Below are positions 22,832 to 31,621 of a stretch of 37,478 bases of DNA, piece by piece. Numbering within the stretch: position 1 is the first letter of the stretch; each line of letters opens with the position of its first letter. A program made the position numbers and the translations under genes. Location of the stretch: contig CAZPHI010000019.1 in assembly GCA_964586425.1 (NCBI GenBank), forward strand, positions 1-37,478. The letters are read 5' to 3'. Origin of the DNA: CAZPHI01 sp964586425. GTDB taxonomy: Bacteria > Bacillota > Clostridia > Lachnospirales > Lachnospiraceae. The notes below the pieces were generated by a model. That model had not been told where the DNA came from. It worked only from the letters and a program-made list of their open reading frames with translations, and did no database searches.

Positions 22832-23254
22832 ATGAAAAAAGACGATTGTATTTTTTGTAAATTAGCGAACGGAGATATTCCGGTAAATGCTTTGTATGAG
22901 GATGAAGATTTCAAAGTTATATTTGATCAGGGTCCAGCTTCAAAGGGACATGTTTTGATACTGCCAAAGAATCACTTTGATAATATATATGATATGGATT
23001 CGGAAATGGCAGGAAAGGCATTCCAACTTGCAAATAAGCTTGCAAAGCCAATTGTAGATACATTACAATGCCAGGGACTTAACATTCTACAGAACAATGG
23101 AACTGTTGCGGGTCAGACAGTATTTCACTTTCATATTCATATGATACCAAGATATACTGATGATAAGGTAAATATTACATGGAATCAGGGAAGCGTCACT
23201 GCTGATGAAGTTCAGGAGATGAAAGACAAAATCATTAAAAATATAACCAAATAA
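22832..23254 (+). CDS. HIT-family protein
   Basis: A 140-residue histidine-triad protein. It begins MKKDDCIFCKLANGDIP, the usual start of bacterial Hint-like proteins with a Cys-x-x-Cys, and ends with the catalytic VFHFHIHMIPR motif (HxHxHxxPR). Such enzymes hydrolyse nucleoside phosphoramidates or related nucleotides. An upstream in-frame ATG at 22820 is less likely: GGAGG (22822-22826) lies downstream of it and five nt before 22832. It is divergent from the kinase-like gene and 111 nt before the aconitase gene. Confidence 0.92.
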   Translation: MKKDDCIFCKLANGDIPVNALYEDEDFKVIFDQGPASKGHVLILPKNHFDNIYDMDSEMAGKAFQLANKLAKPIVDTLQCQGLNILQNNGTVAGQTVFHFHIHMIPRYTDDKVNITWNQGSVTADEVQEMKDKIIKNITK

Positions 23255-23286
23255 CTATTTACAAAGATATAGTTGGGATATTATAA

Positions 23287-23350
23287 TTTTGAACTATGAA
23301 TAATAATTCAAAAGATATATTAAAATAAAAAATCTTAAAATCATTTAAGA
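23287..23350. promoter_or_regulatory. Two dyads in the aconitase leader
   Basis: TTTTGAA (23287-23293) and TTCAAAA (23307-23313) form a 7-bp dyad with a 13-nt spacer. TCTTAAA (23333-23339) and TTTAAGA (23344-23350) form a second one directly before the ribosome binding site GAAGGAG. The first could be an operator and the second an mRNA hairpin near the start. Confidence 0.4.
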
Positions 23351-23365
23351 AAAGAAGGAGTCAAT

Positions 23366-25648
23366 ATGATAGAACTTAGCAAAGGCGGAGCATATCTTAT
23401 TAACGGCGTTGATTTATGCTTCGAGGGTAATGATACAGAAGCTGAACTTAAGAGCAAATTAGGTCAGGTTCCTGATAAATCAGAAGCAGCAAAGAATACT
23501 ATGGCTTATAACATTCTTGCAGCTCATAATACATCAGGTAACATGGATAAGCTTAAAATCAAATTTGACAAATTAACATCACATGATATTACATTTGTCG
23601 GAATTATACAGACAGCAAGAGCGTCAGGTCTTGAGAAATTCCCAATTCCTTATGTACTTACAAACTGTCATAATAGTTTATGTGCCGTAGGTGGAACAAT
23701 TAACGAAGATGATCATATGTTTGGACTTACATGTGCAAAGAGATACGGTGGAATGTATGTACCACCTCATCAGGCAGTTATTCACCAGTTCGCACGAGAG
23801 ATGTTAGCAGGTGGTGGCAAGATGATTCTTGGTTCTGATAGTCACACACGTTATGGTGCATTAGGTACTATGGCTATGGGTGAAGGTGGACCTGAACTTG
23901 TAAAACAGCTTCTTGATAAGACATATGATATTAACATGCCTGGAGTAGTTGGTATCTATCTTAAGGGAGAACCTGTAAAAGGTGTCGGACCTCAGGATGT
24001 TGCTTTAGCGATAATCGGTGCTGTATTTGCTAATGGCTACGTTAAGAATAAGGTAATGGAATTTGTTGGTCCTGGTGTTGAAAAACTTAGTGCTGATTTC
24101 AGAATTGGTATTGATGTTATGACTACAGAGACAACTTGTCTTTCTTCAATCTGGAAAACAGATGATAAAATTAAGGATTTCTATGATATTCATGGAAGAA
24201 GTGAGGATTACAAAGAACTTAATCCGGGAGCAGTTACTTATTATGATGGACTTGTTACAGTTGATCTTAGTGAAATCAGACCAATGATTGCTATGCCATT
24301 CCATCCAAGTAACACATATACAATTGATGAAGTTAATGCAAATCTTATGGATATATTAGACGATTGTGAAAAGAAAGCACTTGTAAGTCTTGATGGTCAG
24401 GTAGATTTTAAACTTAAAGATAAAGTAAGAAATGGAAAATTCTATGTTGAACAGGGAATTATTGCAGGATGCGCAGGTGGTGGATTTGAAAATATATGTG
24501 CTGCAGCTGATATATTAAGAGGCAAGAGTATCGGTTCTGATGCATTCACATTAAGTGTATATCCAGCTAGTACACCAATTTATATGGAATTAGCTAAGAA
24601 TGGAGCATTAGCAGATCTTCTTGGAACAGGAGCTATTGTTAAGACTGCATTCTGTGGCCCATGTTTTGGCGCTGGTGACACACCAGCTAATAATGCATTC
24701 AGTATTAGACATTCAACAAGAAACTTCCCTAATAGAGAGGGATCTAAGCTTCAGAATGGACAGATTTCATCAGTTGCACTTATGGATGCACGTTCAATTG
24801 CAGCAACAGCAGCAAACAAAGGTATATTGACAGCAGCAACAGATATTGATGTTGAATTTACTAATCCAAAGTATTTCTTTGATAAGAGCATATATGAAAA
24901 CAGAGTATTTGACAGTAAGGGAGTTGCAGACCCAAGCGTTGAGGTACAATTTGGCCCTAATATTAAGGATTGGCCAAAGATGGAACCATTGCCAGAGAAC
25001 ATTATTCTTAAGGTAGTAGCTGAAATTCATGATCCTGTTACAACAACAGATGAGTTGATTCCATCAGGAGAGACTTCTTCATATCGTTCAAATCCTATTG
25101 GACTTGCTGAATTTACATTATCAAGAAAAGATCCTTCATATGTTGGTAAAGCTAAAGCAGTTAAGGAGGCCGAGGATGCAAGAGTTGCAGGAACATGTCC
25201 AGCAGAAGCTGTTGAAGAATTAAAACCAGTTATGGATAAGATTAAAGAATCATATAAGATTTCTAGAGATACAGTAGCAATTGGAAGTACTATATTCGCT
25301 GTTAAACCAGGTGATGGCTCTGCAAGAGAGCAGGCTGCATCATGTCAGAAAGTACTCGGCGGATGGGCTAATATTGCTAACGAATATGCTACAAAGAGAT
25401 ATCGTTCAAACCTTATTAACTGGGGAATGCTTCCATTCATTATTGATGAGGGAGAGCTTCCATTCACTAATGGTGATTATCTATTTATTCCGAATATTGC
25501 TGATGCAATTAAGAATAAAGACACTGAAATAAAAGCATTTGTAGTAGGCGAAGAACTTAAAGAATTTACTCTTAAAATGGGTGAATTAACAGATGATGAG
25601 AGAAAGATAATTCTTGATGGTTGTCTTATTAATTTCTATAGAAACTAA
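23366..25648 (+). CDS. acnA: Aconitate hydratase (monomeric, single-chain)
   Basis: A 760-residue aconitase interconverting citrate and isocitrate. Visible motifs: LTCAKRYGGMYVPPHQ near 130, ILGSDSHTRYGALG near 155, and CGPCFGAGDTPANN near 430, where the paired cysteines bind the 4Fe-4S cluster; a third Cys fits IIAGCAGGGFENICA. The swivel domain at the end has the loop YATKRYRSNLINWGMLPF. The length and order match the mitochondrial/AcnA-like hydratases of Clostridia. Strong ribosome binding site (GAAGGAG) six nt before the ATG. No citrate synthase or isocitrate dehydrogenase adjoins it in the window. Confidence 0.9.
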   Translation: MIELSKGGAYLINGVDLCFEGNDTEAELKSKLGQVPDKSEAAKNTMAYNILAAHNTSGNMDKLKIKFDKLTSHDITFVGIIQTARASGLEKFPIPYVLTNCHNSLCAVGGTINEDDHMFGLTCAKRYGGMYVPPHQAVIHQFAREMLAGGGKMILGSDSHTRYGALGTMAMGEGGPELVKQLLDKTYDINMPGVVGIYLKGEPVKGVGPQDVALAIIGAVFANGYVKNKVMEFVGPGVEKLSADFRIGIDVMTTETTCLSSIWKTDDKIKDFYDIHGRSEDYKELNPGAVTYYDGLVTVDLSEIRPMIAMPFHPSNTYTIDEVNANLMDILDDCEKKALVSLDGQVDFKLKDKVRNGKFYVEQGIIAGCAGGGFENICAAADILRGKSIGSDAFTLSVYPASTPIYMELAKNGALADLLGTGAIVKTAFCGPCFGAGDTPANNAFSIRHSTRNFPNREGSKLQNGQISSVALMDARSIAATAANKGILTAATDIDVEFTNPKYFFDKSIYENRVFDSKGVADPSVEVQFGPNIKDWPKMEPLPENIILKVVAEIHDPVTTTDELIPSGETSSYRSNPIGLAEFTLSRKDPSYVGKAKAVKEAEDARVAGTCPAEAVEELKPVMDKIKESYKISRDTVAIGSTIFAVKPGDGSAREQAASCQKVLGGWANIANEYATKRYRSNLINWGMLPFIIDEGELPFTNGDYLFIPNIADAIKNKDTEIKAFVVGEELKEFTLKMGELTDDERKIILDGCLINFYRN

Positions 25649-25683
25649 TAACATTGCTGATTAAAAAGAAAGTGTGAATACTT

Positions 25684-26778
25684 ATGGCAGAACAGAATAT
25701 TCTTGCTGGTGATATAGTATGTCTGGGACATATTAAAGAAGAGGTTGAAGAATGTTCCAAAATGAAAAGTCAACTTCAGATTGTCAAACAGAATGTCAAC
25801 GAGCTTGATAGGAATATCAGCAATGCGGAAAAGAATCTTAAAGATGAGATAGAGAAGACTATTGCTGATAGAAGAACTGCAGTTGAGACAGGCTTTGATG
25901 ATGCTATTGCTAAAGATGAAGATAAGATAAAAACAATTCTTAATAGCAGGGACAAAGCAAAATCGAAAGGTGTAAAAGCTAGAATACAGGTTGAAACAGC
26001 TGAACTTACAAAAGAAAATAAGCATCATTCTGTAGAGATAGAGGAGCTGTTAAAACAAAGTAAAGCTGGAAAGATATGTAGTAATAAACTGTTTCATAGT
26101 ATTTTTATTACAAGCGGCATTGTGGATGCAATATGCTTTGCTATTTCAGTATGCTTGTTTATTCTATTAATACCTGCATTGGTTGTGATTATTGTTCCTG
26201 ATGTGAAAGCGTATGTTATTTTGATAATTGGATTTGCTTTATCGGCGCTATATATATTGGCTTACAAATTAATCAACGATAAAATTAAAGAACCTAATCT
26301 TGAGCTAATATATTCTATAGTAGGTATTCAGAAACAGATTAAAGAGAATAATATTAAAATAAAGCAGATATCTACTAATATTAAAAAAGATAAGAATGAA
26401 GATATGTATAATCTTCATAAGTATGATTCTGAGATAGAAAAAGTGAATACAGATATTAAAGAACTTGAGAATCAGAAGAAAAATGCTTTAGAAGAATTTG
26501 ATAATGTAACAAAATCTAATATCGAAAATGAGATAGAAGGCAGATGCAGAAATCGTATTGATGATATGAAGTCAAAACTTAAGGAAGAAAAAAAGCAATA
26601 TTCAGAACTTGAGAAGGACATTAAAGAAAGAGCATTAACGATTTCTTCTAATTATGAAGCATATTTGGGAAGTGAAGTGACTTCACCTGCCAAACTAGAT
26701 GTGCTTATAAGCATAATGAACGAACACGATGATATTACAATTGGACAGGCTCTTGCAATTTATAAGACGAGGAAGTAA
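25684..26778 (+). CDS. Coiled-coil membrane protein, unknown
   Basis: A 364-residue protein I do not recognise. Two long charged coiled-coil stretches (about 14-120 and 215-330, with KQNVNELDRNISNAEKNLKDE and DIKELENQKKNALEEF) flank a pair of membrane helices (about 140-170 and 178-200). Both coils should face the cytoplasm. There is no signal peptide and no catalytic motif. The C-terminus ends IGQALAIYKTRK. The ribosome binding site is weak, with a 35-nt gap from aconitase, so co-transcription is likely. Its last 44 nt overlap the convergent YyaC-like gene. Confidence 0.7.
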   Translation: MAEQNILAGDIVCLGHIKEEVEECSKMKSQLQIVKQNVNELDRNISNAEKNLKDEIEKTIADRRTAVETGFDDAIAKDEDKIKTILNSRDKAKSKGVKARIQVETAELTKENKHHSVEIEELLKQSKAGKICSNKLFHSIFITSGIVDAICFAISVCLFILLIPALVVIIVPDVKAYVILIIGFALSALYILAYKLINDKIKEPNLELIYSIVGIQKQIKENNIKIKQISTNIKKDKNEDMYNLHKYDSEIEKVNTDIKELENQKKNALEEFDNVTKSNIENEIEGRCRNRIDDMKSKLKEEKKQYSELEKDIKERALTISSNYEAYLGSEVTSPAKLDVLISIMNEHDDITIGQALAIYKTRK

Positions 26779-27310
26779 GGAATGCAAGTGATTCCGCTAA
26801 AGCCATTGAAATTGTGTCTGCTAGATGCATTATAGTATTGAGACGTGTAGTTTGTAAAAGTAAAGAATCCATAACACCTGAGTAGTTGACTATTCCAGTT
26901 ATATGAATATCACCAACTTCAGGAAGATTTTTATTAACCCCTAGTCCGGGCTTTAATGAGCCTGGACCGAGGGTAATATATCCAATATGTTCCTTTTTGC
27001 CAAGTGATGCATCTATTGCAATTATAAAAGGAGCTTCATAATATCTTGATATATCTGTAAGTGTGTCAGAAAGATTTGCGGCATGAACAGGTCGCTCAAG
27101 AGTCCCAATTACAGTAATTCCTGTAATGTCATATTGTTCTAATTTATATCCAATGAGTGGACCAAGGCTGTCGCCAGTTGAACGGTCGCTGCCAATGCAT
27201 AAAATAATTATATGCTGATTTTGGATATTTATAGTTGATAACATCTCTACAAGACGTGCCTTTAGATGTATTGAGCTTGTTTTAGATTTGCAATTATAAT
27301 AATATAACAT
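26735..27310 (-). CDS. YyaC-like DUF1256 protein (GPR-like fold)
   Basis: A 191-residue protein of the YyaC/DUF1256 family, related in fold to the spore protease GPR. Motifs: GSDRSTGDSLGPLIG (about 40-54), GTLERPVHAANL, IIAIDASLG and LGPGSLKPGLGVNKNLPEVGDIHITG. YyaC is best known from spore-formers; relatives also occur in Clostridia not seen to sporulate, so it does not prove sporulation. The start at 27310 is preceded by a weak GGG-type site. The 3' end overlaps the coiled-coil gene tail-to-tail by 44 nt, an unusual antisense overlap. Confidence 0.82.
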   Translation of the reverse strand: MLYYYNCKSKTSSIHLKARLVEMLSTINIQNQHIIILCIGSDRSTGDSLGPLIGYKLEQYDITGITVIGTLERPVHAANLSDTLTDISRYYEAPFIIAIDASLGKKEHIGYITLGPGSLKPGLGVNKNLPEVGDIHITGIVNYSGVMDSLLLQTTRLNTIMHLADTISMALAESLAFLTSSSYKLQEPVQL

Positions 27311-27613
27311 ATATTTTTCCCTATTCCATATATTTTATATAGTATTTTACGAAAAATATGGGACATCTATTCATAGGATTTATATTATTAATTTAATTAA
27401 TTCTACATCATATAACAAAGATTTCCATTTGAACAATAATAATATGATTTTTATAATCATAAAATAGCAATTATATACGGCAAAAGTCGAATGATTTAGC
27501 TCCACCAGTTACTATAAACGTCAAAATTTTTAGCAATAATATGCTACCATCTGAGGTAAATGCTCGTAGTGGGTAAAAAATTATATGCTATTAATGTTGG
27601 GGGTGGAATTATA
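27311..27613. other. Divergent intergenic region with a small palindrome
   Basis: No gene can be supported here. It holds the promoters of the divergent YyaC-like and LysM genes. TATGATT (27443-27449) and AATCATA (27455-27461) form a 7-bp inverted repeat that might bind a regulator. No clear -35/-10 pair stands out. An open frame runs back to 27560 from the LysM gene, but its start has no ribosome binding site. Confidence 0.4.
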
Positions 27614-28777
27614 ATGATAGAAACAATTCACGAGGAGAAAAACAATTCAAAAGAAAGAGATATAAGGCTGCCAAAGAATATTAAGCAGGTGGGAACATGC
27701 ACAAAGGATACAGTTATCTATATTGAAGATTATGCATATTCGTTCTTAAAAACATTATATGAATGTGGTGAACAATTAAGTACAGGAGTCTTGTTGGGGA
27801 CAAGCACTATAGGGAATGGTAAAAACTATATTTTTATACGCGGTGTTATATTAGCATCATGTGAGCAGGACGATTTTATGAACTTTGAATTTTCGCAGAC
27901 AATGTGGCTTGATGTATATGAAGAGAAAGATATATATTACCATGAATGTGAGATAGTGGGCTGGTTTGTAGCAACAGGGGGATTGGTAAAGGAAGATTTT
28001 GAAAGAATAAGAAAAATACATATTGATAATTTTGCAGGTAAAAACAAGACGTTTATGGCAATAAATCGAGATGATAAAGATGAAGATTTTTACATATATG
28101 AGAATAATTATCTCGCAAAACAACCGGGTTTTATAGCAATTTACGAAAAAAATGATGATATGCAGGAATATATGATGAAAAAAAGGCCCAAAAGAATGGT
28201 AGAGGCGCCATTAGCAGACAATGATGTAGTCATTAATTTCAAGAATACGGTAGCTGAAAAGAAAGCTGAGAAGCAAAAGCATCATGGAACGTTGATATAC
28301 AGCGCGGCGACAATGATGGTGCTCATTGTAACTGTAATAGGAATTAACATGATGAACAGTTATGATAAGATGGAGAATGTTAATGGACTGTTAGGACAGA
28401 TAGCCAATAAGATATCGGGATTGGGAGACTTGTATCACAATTCCAACAATCGTGATAATGCAACTTCGAAAGAGACACAAAAGGATGATGTAGTTCCTGT
28501 CAATAAGGTACCGGGAAATGTTGTTAAACAAAGTGAGGAAAGTCAAAGTGACATAGCGGCAGTCCCGGAGACGACAGTATCAGAAACAAAAACCGAGGAA
28601 GATGTCTCGAGCGTAATTGTGCGTACTCATGAGTATGTAATAGTTAAGGGAGATACGCTTATGAGTATATGCAGGAAGAATTATGGTGACACTGCCAATA
28701 TAGATGAAATAATGAAACTTAATAATATAGATGATCCAAATAAAATATATATAGGACAGGTAATAAAACTTCCTTGA
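27614..28777 (+). CDS. MPN/JAMM-like domain, membrane helix and LysM protein
   Basis: A 387-residue protein. Residues about 35-170 resemble an MPN/JAB domain: STGVLLGTSTIGNGKNYIFIRGVILA followed by HECEIVGWFVATGG, where functional JAMM enzymes have vGWyHxHP. The zinc-binding histidines are absent, so it is probably a non-catalytic fold. A membrane helix (about 238-260), a Ser/Thr/Glu-rich linker and a C-terminal LysM domain (about 340-386, YVIVKGDTLMSICRKNYGD, LNNIDDPNKIYIGQVIKLP) follow. The N-terminus should be inside and LysM outside on peptidoglycan. GGGGGTGG lies before ATG 27614. It is followed by the DUF5711 gene (72 nt gap). Confidence 0.75.
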   Translation: MIETIHEEKNNSKERDIRLPKNIKQVGTCTKDTVIYIEDYAYSFLKTLYECGEQLSTGVLLGTSTIGNGKNYIFIRGVILASCEQDDFMNFEFSQTMWLDVYEEKDIYYHECEIVGWFVATGGLVKEDFERIRKIHIDNFAGKNKTFMAINRDDKDEDFYIYENNYLAKQPGFIAIYEKNDDMQEYMMKKRPKRMVEAPLADNDVVINFKNTVAEKKAEKQKHHGTLIYSAATMMVLIVTVIGINMMNSYDKMENVNGLLGQIANKISGLGDLYHNSNNRDNATSKETQKDDVVPVNKVPGNVVKQSEESQSDIAAVPETTVSETKTEEDVSSVIVRTHEYVIVKGDTLMSICRKNYGDTANIDEIMKLNNIDDPNKIYIGQVIKLP

Positions 28778-28849
28778 ATATTTTGCATAATAATGTATAA
28801 TGAAAATAATTGTATTTAACATTAGATGAATAAGGGAGTTGCGAAGAAA

Positions 28850-30076
28850 ATGGCAGATTTTAATATGAATAATTCTCGTCAGAATATTAGAATAGTCAGA
28901 AATGATGAAAACGAAAATCTGGATAGCAACGAAGATTATCAAAAGAAAATAAAACGTCACAGGCAACATATTGCAATATTAATAGGTATTGCAGCTGTGA
29001 TATTGATAGTGATAGCGATAATTTATTTTGTATCAATGGATAATAAGGTATACACTGATTACACGATTGTTAATTCGTGGAATCGAGAAGATTCAGATAG
29101 TGCTATGTATACAGAATATGGCAGTGGATACATAAGATATAGTACGGATGGAGCTGCATATTATTCAAAAAAAGGGCAGCTTATATGGAATCAGACATAT
29201 GTAATGAAAAATCCACAGATAAAAATATGTGAGGATTTCATTGTGATTGGAGATGTACAGGGAACTAATCTCTATATTCTTAATCAGGCAGGTTTAGTCA
29301 AGAATATAGATACATCTATGTCGATTAATCAGGTTGATATTGCATCTATGGGGGCAGCAGTAGCTGTATTAGAAGATAATAATGCCAACTATATTAATAT
29401 GTATGACAAGGATGGTAATAAAATATATACAATAAAGACAACCCTTGCAGGTGATGGATATCCGATAGATGTTGATATAACTGATGATGGAACAAAGTTA
29501 ATTGCATCATATGTATATGTGAGTGGTGAGGAAATAAAGACTAATGTAGTATTCTATAATTTCTCTGATGTTGGTCAGAATGAAACAGAACGTCTTGTTG
29601 GTGGATTTAATCATTATGGCAATACGATTGTTCCAGAAGTGGAATTCCTTACAGATACTAAGGCTATTGCAATTGGAGAGGACGTCATAAGCATTTATAA
29701 GATTAAAGAATATCCGGAATTATCCGAAGAAATACACATTGATCAGGAGATAAAAAGAGTATTTTACAGCAGTGATTATATAGGTGTAGTTGTTGATAAT
29801 AGTGAATCATCAGAGGCATATAAGATGATAGTGTATGATAATAGTGGAAAACAGAAGATGTCAACAACATTTAACACGGAATACAATCAGATCAAATTTG
29901 ATGGGAGTTCAATCCTTATGTATAATGATTCACTTTTTACGGTTATGAATTTGAATGGAAAAGTTCTTACATCACAAAAAATAGATTTACCAGTGATGTC
30001 ATTCCTTTCACTTGGAACCCGAGGAAGTTATATTATGGTCAGTTCAAGATATATACAGGAAATCAAATTAAAATAA
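28850..30076 (+). CDS. DUF5711 membrane-anchored beta-propeller-like protein
   Basis: A 408-residue protein of the DUF5711 family, common in Lachnospiraceae. A basic cytoplasmic N-terminus (KKIKRHRQH) precedes one membrane helix (about 47-68, IAILIGIAAVILIVIAIIYF), then a long extracytoplasmic part with repeated WD40/PQQ-like blade patterns (ITDDGTKLIASYVYVSG, IVYDNSGKQKM, TVMNLNGKVLT). The function is unknown. GGGAG lies 11 nt before ATG 28850; the in-frame ATG 28826 lacks a site. In related genomes I expect it near cvpA; here an IS110 element stands between them. Confidence 0.78.
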   Translation: MADFNMNNSRQNIRIVRNDENENLDSNEDYQKKIKRHRQHIAILIGIAAVILIVIAIIYFVSMDNKVYTDYTIVNSWNREDSDSAMYTEYGSGYIRYSTDGAAYYSKKGQLIWNQTYVMKNPQIKICEDFIVIGDVQGTNLYILNQAGLVKNIDTSMSINQVDIASMGAAVAVLEDNNANYINMYDKDGNKIYTIKTTLAGDGYPIDVDITDDGTKLIASYVYVSGEEIKTNVVFYNFSDVGQNETERLVGGFNHYGNTIVPEVEFLTDTKAIAIGEDVISIYKIKEYPELSEEIHIDQEIKRVFYSSDYIGVVVDNSESSEAYKMIVYDNSGKQKMSTTFNTEYNQIKFDGSSILMYNDSLFTVMNLNGKVLTSQKIDLPVMSFLSLGTRGSYIMVSSRYIQEIKLK

Positions 30077-30097
30077 GGTATATTAGGGAGACCAGCT

Positions 30098-30160
30098 ATG
30101 AAAAGTCAAGCCCGAAATGAAAATAAATTCTTTTTGATTAATGATTATAAAAAAGGGTAA
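30098..30160 (+). CDS. 20-codon open frame with a good ribosome binding site
   Basis: GGGAG (30086-30090) lies seven nt before ATG 30098, and the frame (MKSQARNENKFFLINDYKKG) ends at TAA 30158-30160. It could be the beginning of a gene cut off by the IS110 insertion, or a leader peptide. TTAGGGAG (30083-30090) and CTCCCTAA (30173-30180) are perfect inverted repeats that would pair around it and hide the ribosome binding site. Confidence 0.3.
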   Translation: MKSQARNENKFFLINDYKKG

Positions 30161-30221
30161 CTTTAATAAGAGCTCCCTAAGGTGCATTTTCAAAATCTAG
30201 ATATATTAATAATCAAACCTT

Positions 30222-31388
30222 TTATTCAAGGTTAAATTCTACCTCATCAGTTAGCATTTTCCATAGGATTCTGATGAGTTTGCCAGCGCAATGCCCAAGT
30301 GCATTGTAGTGTGTCCGGCCTTCAGCCCTCTTGGCATTATAGTAAGCCTCGAAGGTAGCGTTGTTTCTAACAACATTCCAAGCTGCATTTACTAAAGCGT
30401 ATCTAAGTGTACGTGAGCCTCGTTTGGACATTCGGGTTCTTTTGGCCTGAAAGTTTCCAGATTGATATACGGATGGATCAAGACCTGCGAAGGCGAGCAG
30501 CTTATTAGGATTGGAGAAACGGTGAATATCACCTATTTCACCAAGAATCATTCCACCATTGATATATCCGATACCTGGAATGGCCATGATAACAGAATCA
30601 TTAAATTTCATGATTTCTGTCATTTCAAATTCAACCCGATCTAATTGGCTATCTAATAAATCAATCTGTGCGATAGCGTGGGTTATTTGAATAGATAGAG
30701 AACTGTCGTTAGCACCGACAGACTTCTGTGCGAGAACTCTTATTTCTTTCGCTTCTTCTTTACTAAAGTGGCCGTGTGAGGATACTTTAAGTAAATGAGC
30801 AAGATGAGTCATATGCATAGAAGCAATGTCTTTTGGTGTAGGCGCCTCTTTTAATAGCGCATAGACAGATTTTTGATGCAAGCCTGATTTAAAGAAGTAT
30901 TGTAACTCAGGGAATACTTGATCCACATAAGAAGTCAATTGGATTTTTAAACGTGTTCGTTGTTTTATGATTTTTTGTCTAAAACGACCAAGTGTTTTGA
31001 GGTCCATTAAATCTAAATCAAAATAAGTTATAAATCGTAACATATCTTGCATCATTAAAGTTTTAGCAATAATAAATGTGTCGACCTTATCCGTCTTCGT
31101 TTTACGAATGTTATTTTTTCGCATAGAAGACGTAGCAATAGGGTTTAACACACACACTTTAAAATTACTAGCAACAAGGTATCGAACTAAGTTGTCACCG
31201 TAGTGTGCCGTTGATTCAAGACCGATGATGAGGTTGTCTAAGTCGTATGAATCGAGCTTAGAGAGCAACAATTGGAATCCATCAGCGTCATTTGTAAATT
31301 TGAACGGCTCGATGAGGACTTCACCTTCAGCTGAGATTGCTGAAGCAAAGTGGTTAAGTTTAGCAATATCAATGCCAACATAAATCAT
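30222..31388 (-). CDS. IS110-family transposase (DEDD/serine recombinase)
   Basis: A 388-residue IS110 transposase. The RuvC-like N-terminal domain begins IYVGIDIAKLNHFA (first catalytic Asp at about 7), with LIIGLESTAHYG (Glu about 58) and RKTKTDKVDTFIIA (Asp pair about 97-101). The C-terminal Tnp domain has IPGIGYINGGMILGEIGDI and FAGLDPSVYQSG, containing the conserved serine, then KRGSRTLRYAL. IS110 enzymes use a bridge RNA from the element to choose target and donor sites. GGGAGG lies nine nt before the ATG; GAGGT-ACA-ACCTC forms a hairpin that covers the site. The gene looks full length and intact. Confidence 0.94.
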   Translation of the reverse strand: MIYVGIDIAKLNHFASAISAEGEVLIEPFKFTNDADGFQLLLSKLDSYDLDNLIIGLESTAHYGDNLVRYLVASNFKVCVLNPIATSSMRKNNIRKTKTDKVDTFIIAKTLMMQDMLRFITYFDLDLMDLKTLGRFRQKIIKQRTRLKIQLTSYVDQVFPELQYFFKSGLHQKSVYALLKEAPTPKDIASMHMTHLAHLLKVSSHGHFSKEEAKEIRVLAQKSVGANDSSLSIQITHAIAQIDLLDSQLDRVEFEMTEIMKFNDSVIMAIPGIGYINGGMILGEIGDIHRFSNPNKLLAFAGLDPSVYQSGNFQAKRTRMSKRGSRTLRYALVNAAWNVVRNNATFEAYYNAKRAEGRTHYNALGHCAGKLIRILWKMLTDEVEFNLE

Positions 31389-31402
31389 GAGGTTGTACCT
31401 CC

Positions 31403-31583
31403 CTTTCTAAAGGTCTGATACCGTGATATCCACCAGCGATTATCATCGTAGACTTGATTGAAATAAGTACTCTAAATAAAACTTGGTACATCCAGCTAAT
31501 AAACAATTTAGATAAAGGTAGCGGCAATACACTCCAGTTAAGTAGTCAAAGCTACAGGGAAAAATTAAAAGTCCACAGTATCT
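31403..31583 (-). ncRNA. Possible IS110 bridge RNA
   Basis: The noncoding stretch before the transposase is the position of the bridge RNA in IS110-group elements. On the minus strand TATAAT (31595-31590) is followed by about 180 nt that end just before the transposase ribosome binding site, close to the length known for IS621. Small stems are visible (GTAG-CTTTGA-CTAC; CGAT-GATA-ATCG). The exact ends, target-binding and donor-binding loops are not determined. Confidence 0.5.
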
Positions 31584-31621
31584 AAATGTATTATAACCAC
31601 GATATCAAAAAGAAAGGAAAA

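Larger units (their letters stand above)
30181..31606 (-). mobile_element. IS110-family insertion sequence (ends approximate)
   Basis: The transposase gene plus flanking noncoding DNA form an IS110-type element lying between the DUF5711 and cvpA-like genes, in the opposite direction to both. IS110 elements make no terminal inverted repeats or clear target duplications, so I cannot fix the ends. The right limit is set just beyond the presumed -10 at 31590-31595, and the left limit just after the inverted repeat at 30173-30180. Confidence 0.7.

Noticed and set aside
24621..24830. 69-codon frame with a Gln-rich end inside aconitase
   Set aside because: It is out of frame within a strongly conserved gene; the Gln run only reflects GCA repeats of the true frame.
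28580..28969. 129-codon minus-strand frame across the LysM and DUF5711 genes
   Set aside because: Spans two real genes on the other strand and has no recognisable family features.
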